From Malachius bipustulatus (taxonomy: Eukaryota > Arthropoda > Insecta > Coleoptera > Melyridae): a DNA stretch of 64,000 nucleotides. Under the pieces are notes generated by a model, which worked only from the letters and a program-made list of their open reading frames with translations, was not told the origin of the DNA and ran no database searches. The DNA lies in assembly GCA_910589415.1 (NCBI GenBank), contig OU342634.1, positions 45,187,723-45,251,722 of the forward strand, given 5' to 3'. The translations under genes and the position numbers were made by a program. Of the stretch, positions 46,901 through 58,900 are shown piece by piece. How positions within the stretch are numbered: position 1 is the first letter of the stretch; each line of letters opens with the position of its first letter.

Positions 46901-49900
46901 TTTTCTAATGGTATGTTACGAAGAACCATTTTTTCCTCTTAAACTGCGTTTTACATGACAAAGAACTACTCTTAAGATCGTGTTGCAGGAAAATGAAAGT
47001 ATTACGTGCGTGTTACAATTGGATCAGTGCCAGTGCTTCAGGTAACAGTTTTCTCACGAAACCAAGTTGACAAAACATCCGCTTCTATACAGTGTGTTGT
47101 AGAAAGTTAACAATTATGTACTCGACTAAATACAGAGTTTGGGTAAATTGTAAGGCGTTAATTGCTGAAAATATGCTCCCGCATCTAGTATTAGGTCGTA
47201 TAAGTAACAATAACTGTTGTTTCTGAATACTGGATGCCGTTGTACGAAAGGTACTAAGTACATAGTACGTTATTTTTGTTACGTGATCGATTAAAAGTGA
47301 AAACTTAAGATATGCAGGTAGAGGTATACCCAACACTAATACCTATATGCATGTATTTCTAGAATAATTATATAGTACCTACCTCGGTACTTGTAGGTAT
47401 ACATAAGCTATAATCATTGATGTTTCTTATTGAATCATTAATGTTCACTATATGGTCTCGGATTGGGCAACGCAAATTTGTTTTCCAAAAGGGAGGGGGA
47501 GGGGTTATCAGGAGGGCAACAGCGGAGTCCGGGTTCCTGCCCAGATCTATTACACTATTGCTCAGATATTAATTTACACTCGGCAAACTCCAATTTTCAA
47601 AATTTTACAAAAAAATAGTAATACATGACGAGGGAACGAGGGCTCCCAAAACTGCCAGGCATCTTCGGTAGTCACGCCATTACATGTTTTCAAAACATAA
47701 CGACAATACAAAGACACCCATATCTGTTGTTTGCGCATATGACCATTCTGTCTTACTAAAGAGATTCCTCCACGAATCAGGATCTCCACTTGATGAAACC
47801 TTATTCAAAAAAAAGAGAGGTAAAAGGATCTATCCTTAGCTGTGAATTCCAAACCCTTTAAGTAATGGAGAAAACAATTCTTTAACAACTGAAAACGAAG
47901 AAAATAATTTTGAGCAATAATTGCGGTCAGTGTTTTTAATAACACAACTTGAATTTCCTAAATATCCTGGCTGTGCAAAAGCCAACAGGATAAACATGGC
48001 AGCGTTTAGCCGCTCGTCTCTTGGAGGCTCAACAGTGATAGATACTCCTTGGCACGGCTGGCCATAGACCAGTCGTTCTGCGGGAAAAATTGCTGCTGTC
48101 AATCAAGTGAAAAAAACGACCCAACAACATTAGTCAGACGATGGGCTACGAAATTAGACATCAGGAGACCATGTTAAATGAGTTTCTGTTGCTGAAAATT
48201 GATGAACTGGGCTTGGAGATCATTTGGTCTAGCAGAACGGTGCAACCGCACACACACACCACAGCATGAGCAACAATGGCAACCGATTTTTCTGCGCTAG
48301 ACTTCCTTTTTGGGGTTACTTGTATAGTTTATGTAAACATGCCCTCAAAGAGGAAATTGAAGAAGAAATGTCAAATGTCTTTAGCGAGTTGGGTCAGCAT
48401 TGTCAGCTCATCTGCTAATATAAGCTAAATAAGCTCCCAATCTGTCATCTGTCAATAAGTTATTGCGCATGTCAAGGGACAAGTACTTCTTGCATGTGCG
48501 GGCGAAGAGTTATCTGACAGGAGGTTGGTGTCCAACCCAAACTCTTTCGCTCTACACTGATTACTCTAAAATAAAAACAAATCCGGTGCAGGTGTTTGTT
48601 CACACGAACTAGATCTAGAAGTGACCATATCTCTAGGAAGACATTTTCTAAGCGGAAGTGATGGGGCCAATCCGGACGGCTAATGAAGCACTTACCAAAA
48701 ACATTAAACATACAGAAAGCTCAGATGGGTTACAGGGTACGGTGAAATTAAATTAAATTTGAGAGAAAATGAGTCCTGAACCAATTGTGCCCATGGCATG
48801 AATTATTATATACCAGAGCTCAGATCAAAGATCAAAGAAAAATCGAGAGCATATAACAATTTGACGAAACCTATGAAGACATACCGCCAAGGCAGATCAG
48901 AAATGTTTATGCGAAACGGGTTTAGGGTTTCATGCAGCTGTCAAGAACAACCGTAAGACTTATGATGGAAATATACGGGAAAGTCTGGAATGATAGTGCC
49001 AGAATAGAGCAAACTCCAACAAGGCTCATTCTTCAGTACCTACATCCGAACAATCGGGTAGTTGGAGGATGGTATGGGATAACGGCTTGGGTGTTCCTGT
49101 GAGAAATCACTCTCTTTGCCACAATCCAGATCCAGGGAAAAAACTCCTATAAAAAAGGGATTTATTAGGGAAGCAAATATAAGGCTTATGGGAAAATGAA
49201 AAATATCATGGCGCGAGACTATAACTGAAAAAAGAAAAATTGAAAAGTAAAGAAGAGAACTGAAGAAGAATAATTAAGGCCTTAATGAATAATTACCCTA
49301 ACGCATTCCTCCCCATTCTAATATTTTGGTGACCTGCCGATGATGAAATGAACTGAGTTTTCATTTGAAACTTGTCCCCTCCAGAGAACCCAAGTCTTTG
49401 CTTTATTGGCTTCATGGGAAACGTGGGGAGGTGGCTGCAGTTTTCCTTTTTATTTCATCGGATCTTTTGGTCGATTTGTTTGAGAATCATGACGTTAACA
49501 GAAAGAGTTTTTACTCCTATTGCTCATACAGGTTTCTTATGGATTATTTGGTGACTCATGATGAAATTGGGAACTTGCAGATATTTGAAGGTGTCTTTAC
49601 CGATAATGCTCTAATTATTTTTTAATTGGGTAAACGTTTTTGAATGCAAAAACCACAGAGGCCTTACTATTCTTATTGCCTTGAGTCATCGAATAAGTTG
49701 ATGATTACTTAGAGGAGTCGTCTAGTATTAGTGGTGCATGGCATTGAGCATCAGTGAGGTCGTTATTTTGTGTTTTGGTGGTCAGGTGGTCATAATTTGT
49801 CAAATTGGTCACAGCACAGCGTTCTTGAGGGTAAAGTTGCTTCCAAACTCCTTCCCAAATCTTAGCAACCCATTAGCATCCACTGGGCATTGTATAGGGT

Positions 49901-52900
49901 TGGTTTTTCACGTTGCAAATTAACATCGGCATAATTACCTATCATTGGAATATTATAAGAGAATTTTAACTTGACCTTGGTGCATGAGATGTAGGTACTT
50001 AAATATAGTTCCGAAGAAGTGTTTATAATAAAATCTAATGTTTAAAGTTAAGTTACCAAAACATATGTCATCATTGTTGAGATCTTATTGAGTCACCTGT
50101 AGGTATCTGTATATTCTTACTTTGTCTCCGACAGTGAAACATATCGTTGCAAATTATATAACACTCATGGTTGGTTGCAGAATATCCTGTCTGAGAACAT
50201 TTAGATCTGACATTAACGAACAAGCCTTTGGTTTCGAGTATACTTAATTGATAAATTCAAAGCGGCTTTCGAAATAAGTACCTGAAATTAGTCTATGTCT
50301 GTTTGCGGTTAGATGAAACCGATATTAGTACTAGGCAATAATATTAAAGGCTGAGTCAATTAAAAACCAGTAGACAGTTCCATTTATTGGATTTGGCGCC
50401 GGCAACTTTAACGCATTTCGTAAATACAGAGTGTTTGTAAATAGAACATTTTAACGAGTGCTTAGAGACTAAAATCACCTTAATTTTTAATAGACGTTTG
50501 CGCACTAAAGCTGAATAATGAACAATAAAATATAAGTGGAGCGTGTAAAATTGTTAAAATTTGCATAATTATTCGTGTACTAACATTAACAATTGGTAAC
50601 AATTTTCAGCTTAATGATGTTCATATACCTAGGTAGGTGTAGTTTTAATGATTTCATAAATCACGCCAAACTGCTGGTAAATATTTATTGTCTGATAAAA
50701 AAAAAAAACAGGATATCTTCCAGAGAGTTGTCTGAAGTGTTCGACATTAGTCAAGTTTCAAAAAATAATCATCAAAATTTCTTGGTTTGCTCTATTTTGG
50801 AAGACGGCTGATGGAAAGTTTATAAACGATGGTAAAACTGAGTTTCTTTTCAGATTGTTAACGATAATGCTGCATCATGCCGTATCCATATATAAAACAT
50901 TCATGGCCTTCCTTGATCGATATATAGATAAAGCTCGCGATCACATTCACCACGGCACTTTAAAGAAAAGTATTCGTTTATTTATGCCTCTTTAATGAAT
51001 GAACAACGGGATAATTCTCCTCTAACAAGTGATCAAATAACAAATAAAACACTTGACACCAGCGTCTTGAAGAAATCATAATAAACCATAACGGTCTTTT
51101 TATTGCAAAATTCCGCTAGAGAGACATGCACGACTAGAATATACTTTGAAGGAAATGTTATTGAGGTATCTCCAAACTACGCGTTGCAGAAGTGGTATAG
51201 AGAAACTTGGTTAAATGGAAATAAGTGTTTATAGGTATAAAAGTGACTATTCTTGATTCCAGTCGGTTTCTCCAACCGCAAGAGAAAAGGGTTGCTTTGA
51301 TAATAAGTTTGAAGAAGTTCCATTTGAAAATCTTCAAAAGACGGAAGATTTTGTAGCGAACCAAAAAAAAAACTAATAACCCGATTACTGCGCGCAAGGT
51401 ATTGCACCAAAGAACAAGCCAATTATTAAGTACGGACTTTCGCGGCTAACTTCAACTTCTGAAATGTTTTTCTTTGCCAAGAGCTGCGGTGGACTGGTGG
51501 GCGTCCACCAGCTAGGTTGGACGCAGACTCTTCATACGCTCATCTATAGATCCTTCAGTGTTGGTGGGTACTAGGGCCAGAGGTATCGTTTCATGGAGAT
51601 CCTCGCGTTGTTGATGATGTTCATGTTTACGCAGATGACGATACCTTCCACTTGATTAACATTTAGTTAACTAAGCGATTGGTTCATGTCAAAGATTCTC
51701 AAGTGGATTTTGTACAGCTGGAAAAGTTTACCCTGTTGGCGGGTACTTGAATTTGATACATACCAAGGGAAAGCTCGAAGTTTGAAGAGATAACGCGACC
51801 CTCTCTTGTTAAAACATTTCTTCCTCTTACTCTCAGAAATGGCCACTGATACATTACCTCTAGGAAAGGATTACTTTGAAATTGTTAAGAGGTTTGAGCT
51901 ACTGAATGATTCTGGTTTGATAATTTGCCTCCTTAGTATGTCCAAAGATTACAACCAAAGATACACAAATCGTAATTATTGAGACCGGGGTGTTGTGCCG
52001 TAGTGCTGGAAGATTTGCTCCCCCTCCACTAGCTATCTCCGCCATAGCAACGGACGGTCTCTTCGAAAATGTCGTATATTCCTGAGTCAAACCATGACTT
52101 ATTTGGGTCTGACGTAATGCCTAACATTTCTTCCTCCTGCCTGTTGAAATTATTTGGATGTTTTTAAATTTCAGTGTCACAGGTACGAAAAACAGGTGAC
52201 TTGTCTGTTGTCTGTCTGGCCCAGGCGGCAGTTTCTCTTGTGTTCGGTCACGCGGGTGTTAACGTTGCGTTTGGTACTTCCGCTGTATACAGCACCACAG
52301 GAGTAAATTCTATAAATTCCAGCGGAAGAAAGTGGATCTTTAGCTAAACTTGTTGTGTGGGTTTAAAGATGGTTTTGACGCCGCGGCTCTGCAGGAGTTT
52401 ACCGATTCGATTGGTGACGTGCTTGAGGTAAGGGAGAAATGCAGCTCCCAAAACTCCTTGTGGTTGTTTGCTGGGCGTCGTTGGATGTTGGGTTCTGGGT
52501 CGTAAGGCTCTCCTGATTTCTTGAGCGGTATATAGCTATTTGCCTGCAGAGCATGATCTAGGTGGGCGAGCTCTTCTTGCAAGATGCAAGATTCACCAGT
52601 TTTTTTATTACTGCTCGTTTTTGACCAGGATGATGATTGGAAATCTTGTGTAAATACCCATGTGTGTTTGCTAGTTTTTGGTAGAACCTGTGACCCAAGG
52701 TGCCATTCTCATTCCTGGTAACGAGGACATAAAGAAATTGTAGTTGCATCCTTTTCTATTTCCATTGCGAATTGACCGCAGGGGTGAAGATATGGTGAAG
52801 AAATTCCTCCAGGGTCTTTTCTCCATGTTGCCAAATGACGAAGGTGTCATCTACATAGCGGTACCACCAAGACGGTTTGTTAGTAGCGGAGTTTGAGGCC

Positions 52901-55900
52901 GTGGCTTCAAAGAATTCCATGTAGAAGTTGGCAACAACAGGATTTAAGGTGCTGCCCATATAGCAACACCATTCAATTGTTTACAGAAGTAACTATAGTG
53001 GTGAGTACGTGGTGGAAGAGATGATCAAATTCTCAAATCAAAATTGTCAGATTTCAGTAGCTCAAACCGAGGAGGCGGCTCTCTTAACAATCCCAAAATA
53101 ATCCTTTTCCTAGAAGTAAGGTCTCAGTGGCCATTTCTGAGAGTAAACGGAATAAATGATTTAAGAAGAAGGGGTCACGTTATCTCTTCCATGGTCCGGA
53201 ATCACTTACAATTTCAATGAAAGCCTGGCGTGCAAGCCTACACACCGAAGTTTGTTGATGATGAATGACAATTCGTCTTTCTTTAAAAGAGTTTGTCTTG
53301 AGTCTTCGACTAAAGTTCGAAATCCGAGTTTGGGCTTTGTGGAGGACTATAAAAAAATTGGTAAATTGGCATCAAAAAATCTAATTAGTGAGCTGACTAA
53401 AGTTTTTCACTCCCTCAAAAAGTAGTAGTGAGCCTGGAACGTACCCTACATAAAACATTTTTTTGCGAATGGTTGGTGTGGGTATTCCAGGGGGGAGCTA
53501 CCAGCATGAGACCACCTCAGGGGTTTATTTTAGGGCCTTCATTGCTACTTATATTTATCACTTGTATAAAGTTGATGGTTAATGGTGGCTTCTGTCGTGT
53601 AGCCGCTTGACCATAAATTTCTAGGACAGATATACGAAAGCGTGGATGCCGAGATGGGAATATTCGACTTAATCATACAAAAATACACAAACAAATATAA
53701 TGAATCGCAAGAGGTATATCAATTTTGAGACGCCTTCATAATAACTGTTAGAATAATAGACAATAGTAAAAGTTATAACTGCGAGATAACTGACGCTAAT
53801 AGGTAGGTGGTGAAGCTGGAAATGCAAAAGAGTACCTACATAGTTATTCAGTGCTGACCAAATAAACTGGTTTGCATGCACAGCCAGATCCATTTACGGA
53901 AAATGTGAATGTTATTTCACACCATGCAGTTCCAGTGCTCTGGGTACGTTCACTTTATTTCTGCGGGAGTCGATGCAATTTTTAAACTAATATGCTCGCT
54001 AATTTAGTTTGAAGAAACTGAAAGTGGATACAATCCCGGCAAGGACAAGTGAATATTTTGCCGATTTATCTTCGATTTGTAAGAAAGACTATACTAATTA
54101 GAATGCGACTGATATTTCGAAATTGATTTGTCACATCTGGCTTACGATATAGAGATTCTGTTATGCAGTTACGTTAGTTTTGCAATCACGGTTAGTTATT
54201 TCGATTAAATCTGGTTTTGCAAAACATTTATTATGATACACACATACGAGGATAGAGGTAAACAATATTTCTTCTGCCTAATTTTAGAATCTTAGGTAAA
54301 CGTTTCGGCACCTTGTAAGAGAGATCAATTTTACTGTAACCAAATAGTGGTCACCTCGTGGTCGTAATGTTTAAAGCTCTTCGAGTATTTATAGCTATTA
54401 CGGTACATAGGTACCTACTCTATTTCTACAAATTAACAGTATGAATGCTTTCTGACATCGCAATAAAATTTCTTCCTCGCATATCTGCTGGGTTTAGGTG
54501 TAAGTGACGTCAAAAATTCGTAACGTAACTCCAAAACTAAGTCCTGGAATTTCAATAATTTTTCCATAGACCCAAGTGTGTCACATAAATCTGGCCCTCA
54601 GGCATGGACCGCCATAAAATCCGGTGTAAGTTATTTTTTCCTATCCCAAATGTGTACCAAGGGCAAAGGATAGCTCCGCAATTAGTCTCCAAGTTTTATT
54701 ATTGAAGAAAATGAGTAGAACGATTCGAAGATTCCTGAAATATACTTGTTGGTTTGACAAATGACGACGACGCTGGGTCTCTGCTGAATGTTTTCCTATA
54801 CACCACTATAATTTTTAACTGCTCAATCCATTTTTGTTCTACAAACGATTGTCGATTTTGAACCCTTATTCAGGTAGAAGAGACCCCGATGACTATAACG
54901 TGATTATAACGTCATATTTTGACAATATATTGGTTGCTGACGTCAGCATCCTATAAGTCACATCGAAAACACGTCATTGAAGTACCTGACATCTCAGGTA
55001 ATAAAATACAAACAATAGGAGACGTCAAAAAAAAACGCAAACTGACCTACATTTTACGACAACGCCGAAAGCAACGTCATCTACATGCACGTGTAACTTG
55101 AGAGACGAAGTCCGAAAAATATGTTTTATAGTTGAAACAAGTTGAATTGAGAAGCTGAAACCAGAGTTAAATCTTTCGTTCATTATCATGAAAAATTGGT
55201 AGTTTTTTAGGGACAATTTTACGTGTTTAATTGATTAGTTTTAGTTTGGTTGTTGACGTGATTTTAACGTGAATAAATGATGTCTTTGATCTGTGACAAT
55301 TTCTCATCATTACGACGTTATTCTCACGTCAGAAAATTCGACATTCGACGTCACCGAACACCGAAAAATGACGTCATATTGACTACCTGGGTTCATAAAC
55401 ATTTCCAAATCCCGAACCACTTGACAATGTTTTTCTGTCAGAAATAGCCTCATGACGAGATGATAATGAAGCTTAGCATATTGAAACATTGAGGTCTACC
55501 ACATTGTTAAGATAAACGGAGATCTGTAATGTATGGGTAATGAGCGAATGCCAGTATTTGCTGATAACGTTTAGAGCTCTACTTACAGGTGAAGTTGTGG
55601 CAGTGCACACAAATTCACCAAAAGGGTGATTCGAACAGCAATTCAGTCGTTTCTCTTCCACGATTGTATGGCAGATGCCGCACCGATTATAGATTATGCT
55701 GCCTGATGATGTGCTGACATCACGGAAACACTTATACATATTAATTACGTCTATTGAAATCAAAAGTTTCACTGCTTCCGTTGCTTTATTTAATCGCGGC
55801 CGGGAAGATGGATTTCATCGGAAGTGATTAATTTCCAGAAACACTTTTGTTTATTGACGTGTTTGCTGATTTAGATATCACGATATCAACAATCAATGTT

Positions 55901-58900
55901 GTTAAGACAATTTTGTGGAAGCAATTTAATTTCTAATTATGAAGGTAAAAGATACGGTAACGGTAATAAGGTAAAGGTACTAGATGAAAAATTCAGATAA
56001 AGTATAGGTGAGGCTTGCCGCCGTTCGCCACCGCTCTCCCTGACCGCCCAGCCTCGTATTCTCGTTCTCGCTTGTCAGCCTCCCCAACCGCGCTCTGGAT
56101 GTATCAGCCACCCTTGTGTCATTTCTCACCTCTTCCATTCGTCACTTCTCGCGCGTTTCCTTTCCTATCTTTCTAGTTGTTTATCGTTTTAGGTATGTGT
56201 GATGCCCGCTGGGTGATATCGTAGTCGCAAACTCGCGACTGACCTAAGGTCCGTGAATGTAAACACGCTGTTAATTTAGAAAAGGTTTGCTCGCTAAAAT
56301 AATTTTTATTTTGACGTTAAAATACGCGTTAGATAGACTTTAACGCCACTAATGCGTTACAACTGATCGCTTAAGACCACGGAACAGTGATGGTTGATGT
56401 ATCAAGCTGCGATTTAGTCACCGATATCTACTGATTGCAGTCAGACCCTTTGATTTGACTGAGAAAAGATCGCTGACTGAAATCACAGTTCAATAATATC
56501 GCTCATTGCTATATTATAACTCCATTATAATTCACGCTTGCTCGTACACCGTGGCGGCTACGACCTATATTGAAAGTGACAACCAGTCGTACACGATTAA
56601 TCTGATTGGTCAGTGGTCTCCACAGCATAGTTGCCTACGATCAAATTCTACGGAAAAGATTAAAGATTTAGACATTTTGAGATTTCATATTTTATGAAAT
56701 TGCAAATTATTATTAGTTAATTTTTATTATTATTTATCTTATAAGTGAAACCACTAGCGATTTTGAACAGTCATTTTGTTAATTTTCATTAAAATCCCGA
56801 TGAACCATTTTTTCATTTAGTTAGACCAACGGCCTAAAAGGAGTGTAGAGTAGAAATCTATTTTTCCCTGGTGGAAGTAAAGTGTGCATAATAATTATCC
56901 CATTGGGAGGGGAGGTTGAGGGTCGCCGAGATGGACCAGCAAGGGTATATTGTAATGGGATGCATCAGTGATGGGCGATATTGACCGGAGGAAAAATATT
57001 ATGTTAGGTACTGGAGAGAAGATTCACTTGATTCAAGGTTATAAAAAATGACCACCGCCAAGGTGGATAACCTGAGATTATTAATAAATTTTAATGTGAA
57101 ACCACTAATTATATTGATTCCTTAAAAAAAATCGCATTAGCATAAGTAATGTTGAAAAGATGAGTTTGGAAATCATTCACCGGTAATTCCGTGAGAATAC
57201 TCGTGTACTCATAATTCACCTGTCGATCAAAATGTTAATAAAAAATCGAGAACAAAGCGGTAGGCAATATTGGAAATTAATCCGACATAAGTTTTCACCA
57301 AGACCAAGCAGAAACAAACATCTTAATAATAGGAGTTCAAGACCTTTTATGATAAATTAGTGACGTATTCGTATTTCTTTGTCAAGTCAAGGACTTTGTG
57401 AAAGTCAATATTACTGATAGGCACACTGTAATAATTATAATAATTATTATTGTTATGCTCAGTAGGATCTGAAGAAGTCGATTTGCATTCGCATTTATTA
57501 AACATGATATTCAGAGAGAGAGCACAATGAACGATTCTGTTTTGTAATCCTTTGAAAAAGTTCTTTGTTAGTAATAATACAAGCATGTGGGTGTTAAAAT
57601 TTATTATTGGATCGAAAAATGTGCTCGTTGATCTCGGATCTCACGGTCACAATGCATTTAAATCGCTCCTTTTATGACCGCTTGATTTAAGTTTGAGACT
57701 TACCATATCTGGATCATTCCAGTGACCGGGACCTGCGTTGGGAACAATTATGTCTTGATTGTTGCCGTAATAATCCATAATACTCTCAACGCTCGCCCAC
57801 GAATCCTGGATGTCGTCGTAGTTTCTCCAAAGGTTGCAATGCTGAATTATCGAGGTGAAATTTGGTTGCATACTTGCATAAATCTGAAAGACGAAAATTA
57901 AATCAATCGAAGTATTATTTGCGAGCAGAACTTTTTTCATGATGCGCCATTACTTTTTTTTTGATAATTTTGAGGATTAAGAAGAGTAAACTTATTCATA
58001 TAGAGAAATTATAAGGCTCGCGTATATTTTAATATCTCAGACTTGCTATTATAAAATATTAAAGTTCACCATCCTTGACTTTTCTACTATAATTAGGCAT
58101 AAAGTAGGTAGTTATATTATACAGGATATAGAATTATTTAACAAGTCAAATCGTGATTTCTTTATGAATGCAGATATGAGAGTGACATTTTGAATGTCTC
58201 AAGTTATTTAGGATACCTATACCCTGTAACGCATTTGTATGGGTTAAATTTTTTTAATGAATAGGTACCTTCAATTAGGTATTAAAAAGATGGAAGAGGA
58301 ATTATTTTCTCGAGATGAAATCAGAAATTTTTTTTTTCTCAACGAATTTTTTATTAAAAATATCCTGTATAACTTCAACTCCCTTGTTCAACGAAAAGGG
58401 ACAGTTTTTAAAGCGCAACTCGGGAGAAGCCACGTGTCCACGCGACATGGGTCCACAATAGTGTGAATAAGCGGTGGAATTTTCTAAAGATGAAGAAGTA
58501 AGGCTCACAGTTTATGCATGTGTGCGAACTTCCTGTGATTTCCAGCATCAGACGTCGTGCGTTTTTTTTAAAGACTCTTGAAGTTATTCTTAACAACGTA
58601 TGTCTTCCGTGACTTCCTCCAAGAACAACTCCAGTTTAACTAAAAAATTTCCTTCTGATTCCCTGGGAAAGAGAGAACCAGCCTCTTACCTTGCAACTTT
58701 ATCCATTTCACCAAATAAATTTTTGGGAAAGGTATGCCAGACGACAATGAAGTTGTAGGTGACTCCTCTATTTTTGTTACGATCACCGAATCATAGCAAA
58801 TTTCCTGTAATTTCCAACATCAGATGACGTGCGTTTATTTTTAAAGACTCTTAAAGTTATTCCTAACAACTTATGTCTGCTGTGACTTCCTTCAAGAACA

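Larger units (their letters stand above)
44370..57703. other. GH27 intron, 13.3 kb, retroelement graveyard
   Basis: Contains fold-back elements (44549-45110, 45501-46169, 54860-55394), a CCGGTCAGCTC repeat block (45180-45410), LINE relics (48520-48700, 51600-51665, 53490-53580), a Penelope-like relic (51790-53210) and a GC-rich patch (55980-56260). Stretches 46.2-48.5, 48.7-51.5, 53.6-54.8 and 56.3-57.7 kb show nothing I can name. Confidence 0.65.

Noticed and set aside
47836..48102. Minus frame of 88 codons (with [17 protein letters not shown])
   Set aside because: It looks peptide-like but I could not tie it to any family or to splice sites; it may be part of a dead retroelement.
49365..49625. 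Plus frame of 86 codons
   Set aside because: No recognisable motif; surrounded by sequence with retroelement debris.
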